Assembly (NCBI GenBank): GCA_903899845.1
Contig: CAIUKV010000138.1
Span: 1 to 58,998, forward strand
From: an uncultured Actinomycetes bacterium
GTDB lineage: Bacteria > Actinomycetota > Acidimicrobiia > IMCC26256 > PALSA-555
Reading direction: 5' to 3'
Length of the DNA stretch: 58,998 nucleotides
Shown here: in pieces, positions 43,632-52,203 of the stretch
Position numbering within the stretch: the stretch's first letter is position 1
How the letters are laid out: every line of letters starts with the position of its first letter
Made by a program: the position numbers and the translations under genes
The notes under the pieces: generated by a model
Database searches by the model: none
What the model was told of the DNA's origin: nothing
What the model saw: the letters and a program-made list of their open reading frames with translations, nothing else

Positions 43632-44625
43632 CCGTCCACCGATCCTCGACGAGCTGGGCGTCGACGGCGCCATGGATCCCGCGGCGCACGGGGTCTACCT
43701 GAAGGCGCTGACCTACGCGGTCGCGCTGCACACCGAGGTTCGCAAGGGGGGCCGCGAGGTCCCGTACCTCTCCCACCTGCTCGACGCGTCGAGTACGGTC
43801 TGGGAGGACGGCGGCACGGTCGAGGCCGCGGTCGCCGCACTTCTCCACGACTCGGTCGAGGACAAGGGCGAGACCGGCGCCCGCCTCGCCGCCACGTTCG
43901 GCACGACCGTGGCCGAGATCGTCGTGGGCTGCACCGACTCCGGCGAGGTGGGCGACGGCCCAAAGCCGCCGTTCCTCGTGCGGAAGGCCGAGCACCTCGA
44001 CCGGCTCCGGGTGCGAGCCGATCGTGTGGCCGCCGGCACGGGCTCGGCGGTCGATCTCGGGGTGCTGCAGGTCACCGGGGCCGACAAGTGCTCCAACCTC
44101 CGAGCCATCCTCGGCGACGTCGAGCAGCACGGACGGGAGTACCTACGCCACTTCAAGGGTGGGCTCTTCCTGACCACCTGGTACTACGAGACGGTGATCG
44201 GCATCCTCGGGCTCGGATTCCCTGCCGCCGGTGATGCGCCGTCGTCGTCGCGGGTGGTCTGCGCCCTGCGGCGGGAACTGCCGCGGCTGCAGGCCGTGCG
44301 CGACGACGCCCTCGAGGAGATCGGGCCTGCGGCCGCTCGGATCGCCGCGGTCCTCCGTGCGGCGGGCGGCCCGCGCGTGGGATCGCTCTCGTCACCCTCG
44401 CTGCCCGCCGGCGCGGAGGCCGACCTCGTCGCCCGCGAGGCGGCGTACCGGCTGCACCAGGCGGGGGCGACCGCCGCCGGCATCGACGGCGCGGACGCGG
44501 AGGGCGAGCGGGTGGTCCGGACGCTCTTGGCCCAGCTCTACGAGCCCGGGGGCAAGGTGGTCGACCCGGCCGCCGACAGGCCACTGGCCGTCGCCGTCGT
44601 TGCCGCTTCGGCGGCCCCGGCCTGA
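43624..44625 (+). CDS. HD-domain (p)ppGpp-hydrolase-like protein, RelA/SpoT HD family
   Basis: 333 residues. The RelA/SpoT-type HD domain occupies about 20-190. Metal ligands are in YLSHLLD (His near 50), LLHDSVED (His-Asp near 73) and the VTGADKCSNL segment near 150, matching the small (p)ppGpp 3'-pyrophosphohydrolases (MESH1-type). There is no synthetase or TGS/ACT domain. The remaining C-terminal part (about 200-333) is helical and unassigned. Predicted to remove (p)ppGpp or a related nucleotide. The start is inside the upstream unknown gene (8-nt overlap). Confidence 0.85.
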   Translation: MPDRPPILDELGVDGAMDPAAHGVYLKALTYAVALHTEVRKGGREVPYLSHLLDASSTVWEDGGTVEAAVAALLHDSVEDKGETGARLAATFGTTVAEIVVGCTDSGEVGDGPKPPFLVRKAEHLDRLRVRADRVAAGTGSAVDLGVLQVTGADKCSNLRAILGDVEQHGREYLRHFKGGLFLTTWYYETVIGILGLGFPAAGDAPSSSRVVCALRRELPRLQAVRDDALEEIGPAAARIAAVLRAAGGPRVGSLSSPSLPAGAEADLVAREAAYRLHQAGATAAGIDGADAEGERVVRTLLAQLYEPGGKVVDPAADRPLAVAVVAASAAPA

Positions 44626-44681
44626 GGCGTCGGGCCGGCCGCACGGAGGTCCGGTTCCCGGCCCGGCCGGTCCGGACTGCC

Positions 44682-45434
44682 TCAGTCGGCGTTGCGGGGC
44701 CCGCGCGTCTCGGGTGTCGTGAGCGCGGATGGTTGCAGGGTGCCCGCCACGATTGCCGCCGCCACGTCCGACAGGTTGACGTCGTTCTCGCGAGCGTGGT
44801 GGCGGAGCGCAGCGAAGGCGCCCTCCATGTCGAGGTGTTGGCGCTCCGCGATGATGCCCTTCGCCTGTTCGATCGTGACGCGCGTGTGCCACGCCGAATT
44901 GACCTGATCGGCCAGTTCGGTCGACCGGAGACTCGCTCGGTACTGCAGGATCGCGATCGTTGCGATGTCGGCGAAGGCACGAGCGGCCCGGAGGCTGTCC
45001 GCTTCGAAGGTCTCTCCGGTGGACTGGAACAGGTTCAACGCGCCGATCACGTGGTGACGCAGGCGAAGGGGCAGCGCGTAGACGGACCCGAACCCGCTGG
45101 AGAGCGCCTCGGCGGCGAACAGCGGCCACCGGTCGGTCGCACCCTCGAGGTCGTGGTGGCTGACGACCTCGCCGGTCTGGAAGCCCTCGAGACAGGGCCC
45201 TTGCTCGTTCTGCAGCTCGAACAGCTCGAGGAGTCGCATCTGCTCGCTGGCCGAGGCGATGACGCGCAGGACGCCGTCGGGGCCGGCGAGCATGAGCCCC
45301 GCCGCGCTGGCGCCGAGGATGGAGACGCAACGGCCGGTGGGCGTGATCAAGATCTCGATCACGTCGAAGTCGGCGACGAGGTCGTCGGCGAGCGCGACCA
45401 TCGCTTCACCGAGCTCGGCTTGTATGGATTTCAC
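44682..45434 (-). CDS. GAF-ANTAR transcription antitermination regulator
   Basis: 250 residues: a GAF sensor domain (about 10-165, with ASEQMRLLELFELQNEQGPCLEGFQTGE) and a C-terminal ANTAR RNA-binding domain (about 180-240; VTIEQAKGIIAERQHLDMEGAFAALRHHAREND). ANTAR proteins bind dual hairpins in nascent mRNA and prevent termination; GAF ligands are unknown here. The GTG at 45434 has AGGAG 6 nt upstream and begins in front of the GAF domain; longer in-frame starts give an Arg-rich leader that does not look coding. Lies next to a second, frameshifted copy of the same architecture. Confidence 0.88.
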   Translation of the reverse strand: MKSIQAELGEAMVALADDLVADFDVIEILITPTGRCVSILGASAAGLMLAGPDGVLRVIASASEQMRLLELFELQNEQGPCLEGFQTGEVVSHHDLEGATDRWPLFAAEALSSGFGSVYALPLRLRHHVIGALNLFQSTGETFEADSLRAARAFADIATIAILQYRASLRSTELADQVNSAWHTRVTIEQAKGIIAERQHLDMEGAFAALRHHARENDVNLSDVAAAIVAGTLQPSALTTPETRGPRNAD

Positions 45435-45540
45435 GAGCGCTCCTGCCGGCTCGGTGTCGCTACTCCGCGAGCGCGGACGCTCGGTGGCGAGGCGGTGGCG
45501 CAGTTTACGCCGTGGTGCGTGTCGACGGGACGGGCGTCGC

Positions 45541-46265
45541 TCATGGGTTCGGATCGATCGCATCGTGAGGATCGAAGCGGAGTCGGAGGCCCACCACCCG
45601 TCGCGCGACCTCCGCCAACGGCGTACCCGTTCGGAAGGCATGGGCTCGAAGTCGGACCAGTGCCTGCTCGACCGTCACGTCGAGCTGGACGGACATCATC
45701 CCCGCGGCCTGGTGGATCACCCAGTGGAAGTTCGCGCCCGCCGCGAGCTCGGTGGCCAGGTCTCCGGGTGGTGCGCCGGCCTGCACGAGCAGGATGATCT
45801 CGGCGGTGAGGTCGGCGAGGACGAGCGCGTCGGCGTGCTGCTCCACGCTGAGCCATCCGGGCTGGGTGCGGTAGAGGTTGAGGGCGCCGAGACCCGCAGC
45901 ACCGACGCGGATCGGAAAACCGAAGACGGCCCGGACCCCCGCTGCGATCGCGGGGGGCTGAAGGCGATCCACCGAGGCGTCGTCGGAGACATGAGGTCCG
46001 GTTCGAGCGCCGGCCGCCCGTCGTTGCAGGCGTCGATGCACGGCCCTTCCCCGAGCGTGAACTGCAGTTCCTCGATGAGCGCCGCGAGGCCGGCCGTGGC
46101 GCCGAGGGGACCGGACGGTGCGCCGTCCCGGAAGAGCATGATGCCTGCGCCGTCGGTGGCCGTGACGTCGGCGCAGGCCTGGCAGAGCTGCTCGATGCGA
46201 AACTCCGACTGACCGGGCTGGACCAGCCGACCGAGCAGGCGGAGGCGGCGCTCTGGTTGACCCAT
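45541..46265 (-). pseudogene. GAF-ANTAR regulator with a frameshift
   Basis: Two reading frames together give one GAF-ANTAR protein. From the ATG at 46265 the first frame encodes the GAF start (LRLLGRLVQ to GEGPCIDACNDGRPALEPDLMS). From about 45985-45990 coding shifts to the other frame (DDASVDRLQPPAIAAGV to the ANTAR part, VTVEQALVRLRAHAFRTGTPLAEVARRVV). Removing one base from the run read TCTCC at 45985-45989 joins them. Either a genuine frameshift mutation or a base-call error. It is the neighbour and probable paralogue of the intact regulator at 44682-45434. Confidence 0.75.
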
Positions 46266-46440
46266 CGTTGGTGTCCGGGCCTTGCCTGCGCTGCCGGGCC
46301 CCCGAGCGAGTCACCAGATCCCGACGGACGGTACCAGGGGGGACGCGGTCGGCTTCCCGGCCCCGAGGGTCGGCCTGGGTGGACGACGTCGGCGACGGTG
46401 CGTTCACCGGCAGGGAGCGCCGGGCCCGTCGCCGGTCGGC

Positions 46441-47040
46441 TCAGTCGTCGCGGTCGCCCCGCTCGCCCCGCTCGCCGGACCCGCCGGGCGCCTCGACGCC
46501 ACGGTCGATGCGCTGCTGGGTGTCGTTCCAGACCGCCTTGGCCCCGGAGTGGCCGATCCGGATCACCGTGACCGTCGCGCCGACCGAAAAGACGAGACCG
46601 AGCACGAGGGCGACGGTGCCGACGATCCGGAGCTGTCGGGCTCGTGCGTCGGCGACCGGTCCGGCGACCGGGCCGGCCCCGGGGGCGCCTGCCGCCCCGG
46701 AAGCCGTCGGCCCGCGTCGGGCGGCGATCCGGTCGACGACCATGACCACGAGGAGGGCGAGGAACATCGCCAGCACCCAGGGGCGGATCGACTCGCCCAT
46801 CTCGGTGTGGGCCTCGACCAGGCGGGTCTCGCGCACGTAGTCCTCGAGTGCCTCGCCGGCCGAGATGGCCAGCTGGGTCGCGATCCCGGCGACCACCACC
46901 AGGCCCACCGTGACCCAGCCGATCCGAGCCCGGAGCGCCGGCCAGCACATGGCGACGGCCCCGAGGAGGCCGAGGGGGATCAGCACGATCGGCAGGTGGG
47001 CGAACAGGGGATGGGCGGGCAGGCCCAGGATCGAGGTCAC
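46441..47040 (-). CDS. DUF2231-family membrane protein
   Basis: 199 residues. LGLPAHPLFAHLPIVLIPLGLLGA near 5-28 is the DUF2231 signature (a conserved HPL-x-H-x-PI motif in the first helix). Four hydrophobic helices are visible (about 15-35, 45-65, 95-115, 150-175). The histidines suggest haem or metal binding, unproven. The C-terminus is polar and charged. The GTG at 47040 has GGAGG 6 nt upstream. An unrelated sulfotransferase lies upstream on the same strand. Confidence 0.8.
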   Translation of the reverse strand: MTSILGLPAHPLFAHLPIVLIPLGLLGAVAMCWPALRARIGWVTVGLVVVAGIATQLAISAGEALEDYVRETRLVEAHTEMGESIRPWVLAMFLALLVVMVVDRIAARRGPTASGAAGAPGAGPVAGPVADARARQLRIVGTVALVLGLVFSVGATVTVIRIGHSGAKAVWNDTQQRIDRGVEAPGGSGERGERGDRDD

Positions 47041-47060
47041 GGCAAGCCTCCGGGGGGTGG

Positions 47061-47084
47061 GCGGCTCGGCGGCTCGGCGGCTCG
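47061..47084. repeat. Three 8-nt repeats upstream of the DUF2231 gene
   Basis: GCGGCTCG repeated three times in the region upstream of the minus-strand start at 47040. No function apparent. Confidence 0.6.
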
Positions 47085-47196
47085 GCGGGTGCAGCAGCAG
47101 GCTACGGGACGACGCCGAGGACGCACCCACTGGCGGTCCGAGACCGGAGTCGCAGCCAGCTCCCGGGCGTCCGCCCCCAGGTTCGGCGCAGCGAGG

Positions 47197-48123
47197 TCAG
47201 GCCCAGTCGTCCCAGCCGAGCATCTCGGCGGTCCGGCGTCGGTCGTCGGCGTACGCGACGGTGAGTGCCTCGCGGACCGCCGGGTCGATCGGTGGGCGCT
47301 CGGCCGGCGCGGTGCGCACGCCGGTGCGGATGGTCCGGGTGGTGCGGACCACCGCACCGACGAGGCGTTTCGCCGGACCGAGGCGGACCGGGCGCCCGGC
47401 GCCGGACGCTCGGGCGGCCTCCGGGGCGTGGGAGGTGCGGAGCCGCTCGGGGTCGAGCACGTTGCGCTCGCCGCTGACGTCGGGCGTGAAGTCCGGGTCA
47501 ACTCCGAGGAACGCGAAGATTCGTTGCACGGTGGCCAGGCGGTCGTGGTCGAGGTCGGTGCTGCGGACCGCGAGCACGCGGTCCGCTCCCACCGCGTGGC
47601 GCCACCGGTGGAGGTGCTCGCCGTACAGGCCCGTGCGGCGGTAGGCGTAGTGCCACCCCCAGCCCCGGGCCAGGCGGTCGTCCTCGGCCGCGAGGGCGGC
47701 GGCGAAGTCGAGGCCGTCCCAGCGGCCCCGCCGCCACATCCACCACGCCGAGTAGGCCCGGGCCACGGGGTCGCGCAGCAGCGCGACCACCCGTACCTCC
47801 GGGTTGGCGTCGACGACCCGGGCGGGCACGGTCGGGTCGACCAGGTATCCCGTGCTCATCTCCCCGGTGCGCCGGTCCCCGGCGTCGGCGAACAGCGCGC
47901 GGTAGTCGTCGCGGTCGAAGACGCTCCGGCCGAGGACGACCCGGTCGACCGGACCCGTCCAGGCGGGCGGGCGGTCCTCCCCCGGTCCACAGAAGAAGTG
48001 GGGCTCCTTCCTGGGGGAGAGGTGCAGCCCCGGATGCTGGCGCAGGTAGGTGAAGAGCGACGTCGTCCCCGCCTTCTGAGCGCCGATCACCAGGAAGTCG
48101 GGGAAGGGCATCGGAGGAGTCAC
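47197..48123 (-). CDS. PAPS-dependent sulfotransferase
   Basis: 308 residues. The 5'-phosphosulfate loop GAQKAGTTSLFTYLRQHP is at about 14-31, and the 3'-phosphate motif LLRDPVARAYSAWWMWR near 116-132. Transfers sulfate from PAPS to a hydroxyl or amine of a carbohydrate, lipid or protein tyrosine; acceptor unknown. GTG start at 48123. The next upstream gene on this strand is a glycosyltransferase, so a sulfated glycan or glycolipid is a reasonable guess. Confidence 0.87.
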   Translation of the reverse strand: MTPPMPFPDFLVIGAQKAGTTSLFTYLRQHPGLHLSPRKEPHFFCGPGEDRPPAWTGPVDRVVLGRSVFDRDDYRALFADAGDRRTGEMSTGYLVDPTVPARVVDANPEVRVVALLRDPVARAYSAWWMWRRGRWDGLDFAAALAAEDDRLARGWGWHYAYRRTGLYGEHLHRWRHAVGADRVLAVRSTDLDHDRLATVQRIFAFLGVDPDFTPDVSGERNVLDPERLRTSHAPEAARASGAGRPVRLGPAKRLVGAVVRTTRTIRTGVRTAPAERPPIDPAVREALTVAYADDRRRTAEMLGWDDWA

Positions 48124-48187
48124 GGCGATCGTCGGGGGGAGCGGCCGGGCGAACTGTAGGGGAACGCTGGGATCGGCGCGGCAACCC

Positions 48188-49237
48188 CTACCCGGGCGGA
48201 CGCCGCAATCGGTGGCGGAGGGCGTCGGTCGTGGCCCCGAGGAGACATCGGGCGGCGGCGGCGCGGTCGCACCGGCCGCGGTCGGGCGCCCACAGGAAGT
48301 CGATCCATCGGTCGGTCACGGCGTCGCGCGCGAACTCGGTGCGTCGGGCGGCGACTCCGGCCTCGATCCGGGTCATCGCCGCGGGGTCGCCGAGGAGGCG
48401 CTCGACCTGGGCGAGGACCGCGGCCGGGGACTCCACGACCACCGCGTCCACGTCGGGCTGGGCCAGGTCGAGGTACCCGGTCTGGGGGGCGATCAGCGGC
48501 ACGCACCCGGCCGCCCAGGCGTTCACCAGCTTGGTCGGCGGCTTGCGGGGGAGGGACGGCCCGGCGTCCCATCGGAGCTGCGGCCGCGCCACGCAGAGCA
48601 CGGCGTCGACGGTGGAGAAGTCGGGCCACGCCGCCACCGCGTCGTCGATGCGGAGCTCGACCCCGAGCGCGGCCAGCCGACGCGCGAAGTCCGGGTCCCG
48701 GTACTCCGGCGGCACGTTGTCGGTGTGGGCCTTCATCGCGAGCGTGCGCACCGTGCCCCGGCGGTCGGGGTCCCGCGGCACCAGGGCCCGCTGGGGGAGC
48801 AGCGGGATCCAGACGGCCCGCGGGTCCTGACGGGCCGCGGTCGGGGTCGGCGCCACCCGGGTTCCGGCGAACGCGGGCAGACGCCCGGGGTGTGGATGGT
48901 CGCCCAGCACGACCACGAGGCGGTGGCCGGTGAGGGCCAGCCGGGCGGTGTGGGCCTGCTCCCGTCGCCGGGGATGGCCGAGCCACGACACCAGGTGGTC
49001 GGCCGACATGACCAGGAGCGCGCCCCGGGGTGGGTGGGGCCCGATGGTCACCGGCAGCCCGAGGTCGCGCAGGCGGGCGAAGAGCTCGACCACCTGGTGT
49101 CCCTCGCCGTCGGCGTAGCGCTCGGGCGCGCGGTCCGGCTCCCAGACCGCCACCGCGCCCGGCACGACCGCGGCGACGAAGTGCACCGGTCGGCGGGGGT
49201 GACCGTCGGCAGGGTCACGGCGCTCCGACGGGCCCAC
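48188..49237 (-). CDS. Glycosyltransferase-like protein, GT-B fold
   Basis: 349 residues. The C-terminal half has the donor-binding layout of GT-B enzymes: KPPTKLVNAWAAGCVPLIAPQTGYLDL near 255-281 and an E-x-x-AVLAQVERLLGDPAAM segment near 295. The middle contains DDAVAAWPDFSTVDAVLCVAR. The first 60 residues are less conserved. Sugar donor and acceptor are unknown. The GTG at 49237 lies 4 nt after the RNase D stop, with GAGGAG about 10 nt upstream. Downstream is a sulfotransferase. Confidence 0.75.
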   Translation of the reverse strand: MGPSERRDPADGHPRRPVHFVAAVVPGAVAVWEPDRAPERYADGEGHQVVELFARLRDLGLPVTIGPHPPRGALLVMSADHLVSWLGHPRRREQAHTARLALTGHRLVVVLGDHPHPGRLPAFAGTRVAPTPTAARQDPRAVWIPLLPQRALVPRDPDRRGTVRTLAMKAHTDNVPPEYRDPDFARRLAALGVELRIDDAVAAWPDFSTVDAVLCVARPQLRWDAGPSLPRKPPTKLVNAWAAGCVPLIAPQTGYLDLAQPDVDAVVVESPAAVLAQVERLLGDPAAMTRIEAGVAARRTEFARDAVTDRWIDFLWAPDRGRCDRAAAARCLLGATTDALRHRLRRPPG

Positions 49238-49241
49238 GCGC

Positions 49242-50405
49242 TCAGTCCTCCTCGAGGCGCAGGCGCCGTCCCCCGTCGACGAGCCGGACCACCGCACGAC
49301 CCTCCAGGACCTTGCGGAGCTCCAGGCCACAGTGCTCGGCCCGCCACCCGTCGTCGAGGCGCGACGGTCGCCCGTAGACGAGGTCCTTCACGTCGTCGCG
49401 GGTGGCGAGCAGCTTCTTGTCGATCCGCTCGGCGGTGGCCAGCTCGGTGACCCAGGCCGAGAGCAGCGCCACCGCGGCATCGAGCTCGGGGACGTCCTCG
49501 TGGCGGGGTGGGCGGCGCACCTGCTCGGGGTCGAGGGACCGACCCTCCTCCACCGCGGCGAGGAGCTCGCGCGCGACGGGAGCGGGCAGCCCCGAGACCC
49601 CGCGCAGGCGTCCGATGTCGTCGGTGCTCCGGGGTGGCCGCCGCACGACCGCGGCGAGGGCGAGCTCGGAGAGCACGAACCGCGGGGGGACGTCGAGCTG
49701 GCGGGCCCGACGGTCGCGCCACGCGGCCACCGTCTGCGCGATGCGCGCCTCCTCGCCCTTCATCGCCGAGGCCCCCTTGATCCGCCACCAGGCGGTCTCG
49801 GGGTCGACGGCCTTCGGTGGGGTCACGCGCAGGTGCTCGCACTCGGTCGTCGCCCAGGCTTCGCGGCCGAGCGACTCCAGCCGGTCACGCAGCGCAGCGG
49901 TGAGCGCGAGCAGGTGGGCCACGTCGTCGGCGGCGTATCGGCGGGCGGCCGGGCTGAGGGGACGGGCGCTCCAGTCGGTGAGCTGCTCCCCCTTGTCGAG
50001 GCGGATCCCGAGCAGCACCGACACCAAGGACGCGAGTGACGGGGTGCCCAGCCCCACGAAGCCCGCCGCGAGCTGCACGTCGAAGAGTCCCGCCGGCCGC
50101 TCGCCGATGGCGCGGTCGAGGATCGGGAGGTCGCTCGCCCCGGCGTGGGTGATCATCGTCGCGGGATTGCGCAGGACCTCGCCGAGCGCGCGCACGTCGC
50201 ACAGGAACGGGTCGACGAGGGCGACGCCGGACCGCCACGACAGCTGGACCAGGCAGAGCCTGGGCCAGTAGGAGCGCTCGGCCATGAACTCCGTGTCGAG
50301 GCCGTAGGCCGGCTCGTCGAGCAGGATCCGGACCACCTCGGCCAGGCTGCGGTCGTCGTCGACCCACCGGACCGGCAGGTCGGTGCCCGGGGTCGGGGTG
50401 CTCAT
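49242..50405 (-). CDS. rnd: Ribonuclease D
   Basis: 387 residues. DEDD exonuclease motifs: LDTEFMAERSYWPRL near 36-50 (Exo I), ITHAGASDLPIL near 91-102 (Exo II) and RYAADDVAHLLAL near 155-167 (Exo III, Y-x-x-x-D). An HRDC domain follows near 205-285. Trims the 3' ends of tRNA precursors and other structured RNA. The ATG at 50405 overlaps the SDR stop by 4 nt (ATGA). Confidence 0.93.
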   Translation of the reverse strand: MSTPTPGTDLPVRWVDDDRSLAEVVRILLDEPAYGLDTEFMAERSYWPRLCLVQLSWRSGVALVDPFLCDVRALGEVLRNPATMITHAGASDLPILDRAIGERPAGLFDVQLAAGFVGLGTPSLASLVSVLLGIRLDKGEQLTDWSARPLSPAARRYAADDVAHLLALTAALRDRLESLGREAWATTECEHLRVTPPKAVDPETAWWRIKGASAMKGEEARIAQTVAAWRDRRARQLDVPPRFVLSELALAAVVRRPPRSTDDIGRLRGVSGLPAPVARELLAAVEEGRSLDPEQVRRPPRHEDVPELDAAVALLSAWVTELATAERIDKKLLATRDDVKDLVYGRPSRLDDGWRAEHCGLELRKVLEGRAVVRLVDGGRRLRLEED

Positions 50406-51226
50406 GCGTCGACCCCGGGGCGGTAGCGGGCCAGGTCGCGGGTGAGGCGCTCCTCGTCGGTGGTCGTCCGCCAGGCGGCGAGCAGGTCGTCGCCCACCGG
50501 GTCGCACGCCGTGCGCATCGGCGCGTCGTCGTCGAGCACGGTGTCGACGATCCGTGCCGCCGCCGCCTCGGGGGTCACCGCGAGCGACCGCGTCGCGTCG
50601 CGCCCGGCCATCATCCGCTCGGCGACGGCGCGGTACGCGGGCAGCTCGACCGCGGGCAGGTACTCGGACCCGGCGAGGCCGTCCGTCGCGACCGGCCCGG
50701 GCATCACCTCGAGCACGCGGATCCCGAACGGAGCCAGCTCCACGGCGAGCGTCTCGACCAGCGCGTGCAGCGCCGCCTTCGACGCCCGGTAGGCGCCGTA
50801 GAAGGGTGAGGCGAGGAGGACCGCCGCCGACGTCACGGTGCAGACGACCCCCCCGCCCCGGCGGCGGAGGACGGGGATGGCCTGCTGCAGCACGGCGATC
50901 TGCCCGACGAGGTTGGTCTCGACCAGGTCCCGCACCACGTCGAGCGGCACCGCCTCGACCGGGAGGTAGCCCGTCTGCAGGCCGGCGTTGTTGACCACCA
51001 CACGGAGGTCGTCGGGCAGGTCGAGGGGTGTGACCGCCTCCAGGTCGAGTGGGGCGACGGTGACGGGGAGGCCCTCGGCCGCGACCGCGTCGAGGAGCGG
51101 ACCGGCGGTGGCCGGGTCCCGCACGGTCGCGACCACCGGGTGGCCCCGGCGGGCGAGCTCGAGCGCCACCGCCCGGCCGATGCCCCGGTTGGCGCCGGTG
51201 ACGAGTGCGCTCCCGGAGGCCGGCAT
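50402..51226 (-). CDS. Short-chain dehydrogenase/reductase
   Basis: 274 residues. VTGANRGIGRAVALELARRG near 10-29, NNAG near 79-82, catalytic serine in TVTSAAV near 127 and YRASK near 143-147. Reaction not predictable. The ATG at 51226 is preferred because a CAGGAT hexamer lies 6 nt upstream and the cofactor fold begins directly after it; in-frame starts further upstream add only an unlikely leader. Its stop overlaps the RNase D start by 4 nt. Confidence 0.87.
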   Translation of the reverse strand: MPASGSALVTGANRGIGRAVALELARRGHPVVATVRDPATAGPLLDAVAAEGLPVTVAPLDLEAVTPLDLPDDLRVVVNNAGLQTGYLPVEAVPLDVVRDLVETNLVGQIAVLQQAIPVLRRRGGGVVCTVTSAAVLLASPFYGAYRASKAALHALVETLAVELAPFGIRVLEVMPGPVATDGLAGSEYLPAVELPAYRAVAERMMAGRDATRSLAVTPEAAAARIVDTVLDDDAPMRTACDPVGDDLLAAWRTTTDEERLTRDLARYRPGVDA

Positions 51227-51232
51227 CCCCGC

Positions 51233-51238
51233 ATCCTG
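51233..51238 (-). promoter_or_regulatory. Possible -10 hexamer of the SDR-RNase D operon
   Basis: CAGGAT on the minus strand, 6 nt before the ATG at 51226. One base off the TANNNT pattern. Confidence 0.35.
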
Positions 51239-51345
51239 GCACCGGGGGGCGCCGAGCGTGCTCATGGTCGCGCCGCCGTGCCGCCGCCCCGGGGTCCGTG
51301 CCACCATCGTGGGGCTCGGGAACCGACGTACCGGACGGGAGACGC

Positions 51346-52203
51346 GTGACGATGGAGACGCTGGCGGGGCGGGGCGCGGTGTGCGTCGGTGGTGGCAGCG
51401 GGGTCGGGCGAGGGATCGCCCGGGGGCTCGCCGCGGCGGGGGCCCGGGTGCTCGTCGCCGACATCGAGGAGGCCAACGCCGCGCGCGTGTGCGACGAGAT
51501 CGTCGCCGCGGGCGGTGCCGGGGCCGCCGCCGGCGTCGACGCCACCGACCCCGACGCCCTGGCCGACCTCGCCCGCACGGCCGCCGGGACCCTCGGCGCG
51601 GTGCACGTGCTGGTCCACACGGTGGGGGTCATCGCCGACACCCCGCTCGCGGCGGCGACCGAGGTGGAGTGGGGTTGGTTCCTCGAGCTGCACCTGCTGT
51701 CGGCGGTCCGGACGGTCAACGCGTTCCTGCCCGAGCTGCGGCGTCATCCGGGTGACGCCCACGTCGTGGTCACCGCGTCGATGGCCGGCCTGCTCGCGCT
51801 CCCGCCTGCGTACACGGGCGGGGTCAACACCGGGCTGTACTCGGTGGCCAAGCACGCGCTCGTCGGCTACGGCGAGATGCTGCGGGGCGAGCTCGCCGAC
51901 GAGGGCATCGGGGTGTCGGTGCTGTGCCCGGGCCGGGTGTCGAGCAACCTGGCGGCCACGTCGGCCCGGAACCGTCCCGACCGCTTCGGCGGCGCGTTCG
52001 CCGGGCCGCCCGACGGGTCCGAGCCGCCCGGGGCGATGCCCAACGAGGCGGTCGGCCCGATCGTGGTCCGGGGCATCCTCGGCGACCGGGCGTTCATCCT
52101 CACCCATCCCGAGGCCCGCCCGATGGTCGAGCGTCGCCAGCAGGCGCTGCTCGCCGACTTCGCCTACTTCGCCGAGGCCTCCGGCCCCTCCGGGCCGACG
52201 TGA
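51346..52203 (+). CDS. Short-chain dehydrogenase/reductase with altered active-site motifs
   Basis: 285 residues. Cofactor loop GGGSGVGRGIARGLA near 13-27 lacks the leading TG, and the NNAG position reads HTVG near 89. YSVAK near 165-169 is intact with a VTASMAG serine segment before it. The C-terminal part (GAMPNEAVGPIVVRGIL) resembles the 3-oxoacyl reductase-like group acting on large substrates. GTG at 51346 has GGGAG 4 nt upstream; ATG at 51352 is the alternative. Coupled to the thioesterase through a GTGA overlap. Confidence 0.82.
   Translation: MTMETLAGRGAVCVGGGSGVGRGIARGLAAAGARVLVADIEEANAARVCDEIVAAGGAGAAAGVDATDPDALADLARTAAGTLGAVHVLVHTVGVIADTPLAAATEVEWGWFLELHLLSAVRTVNAFLPELRRHPGDAHVVVTASMAGLLALPPAYTGGVNTGLYSVAKHALVGYGEMLRGELADEGIGVSVLCPGRVSSNLAATSARNRPDRFGGAFAGPPDGSEPPGAMPNEAVGPIVVRGILGDRAFILTHPEARPMVERRQQALLADFAYFAEASGPSGPT

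Noticed and set aside
48156-48191. Inverted repeat GTAGGGG/CCCCTAC over the glycosyltransferase stop as a terminator
   Set aside because: The 22-nt loop and 7-bp stem make it weak; not listed as a feature.
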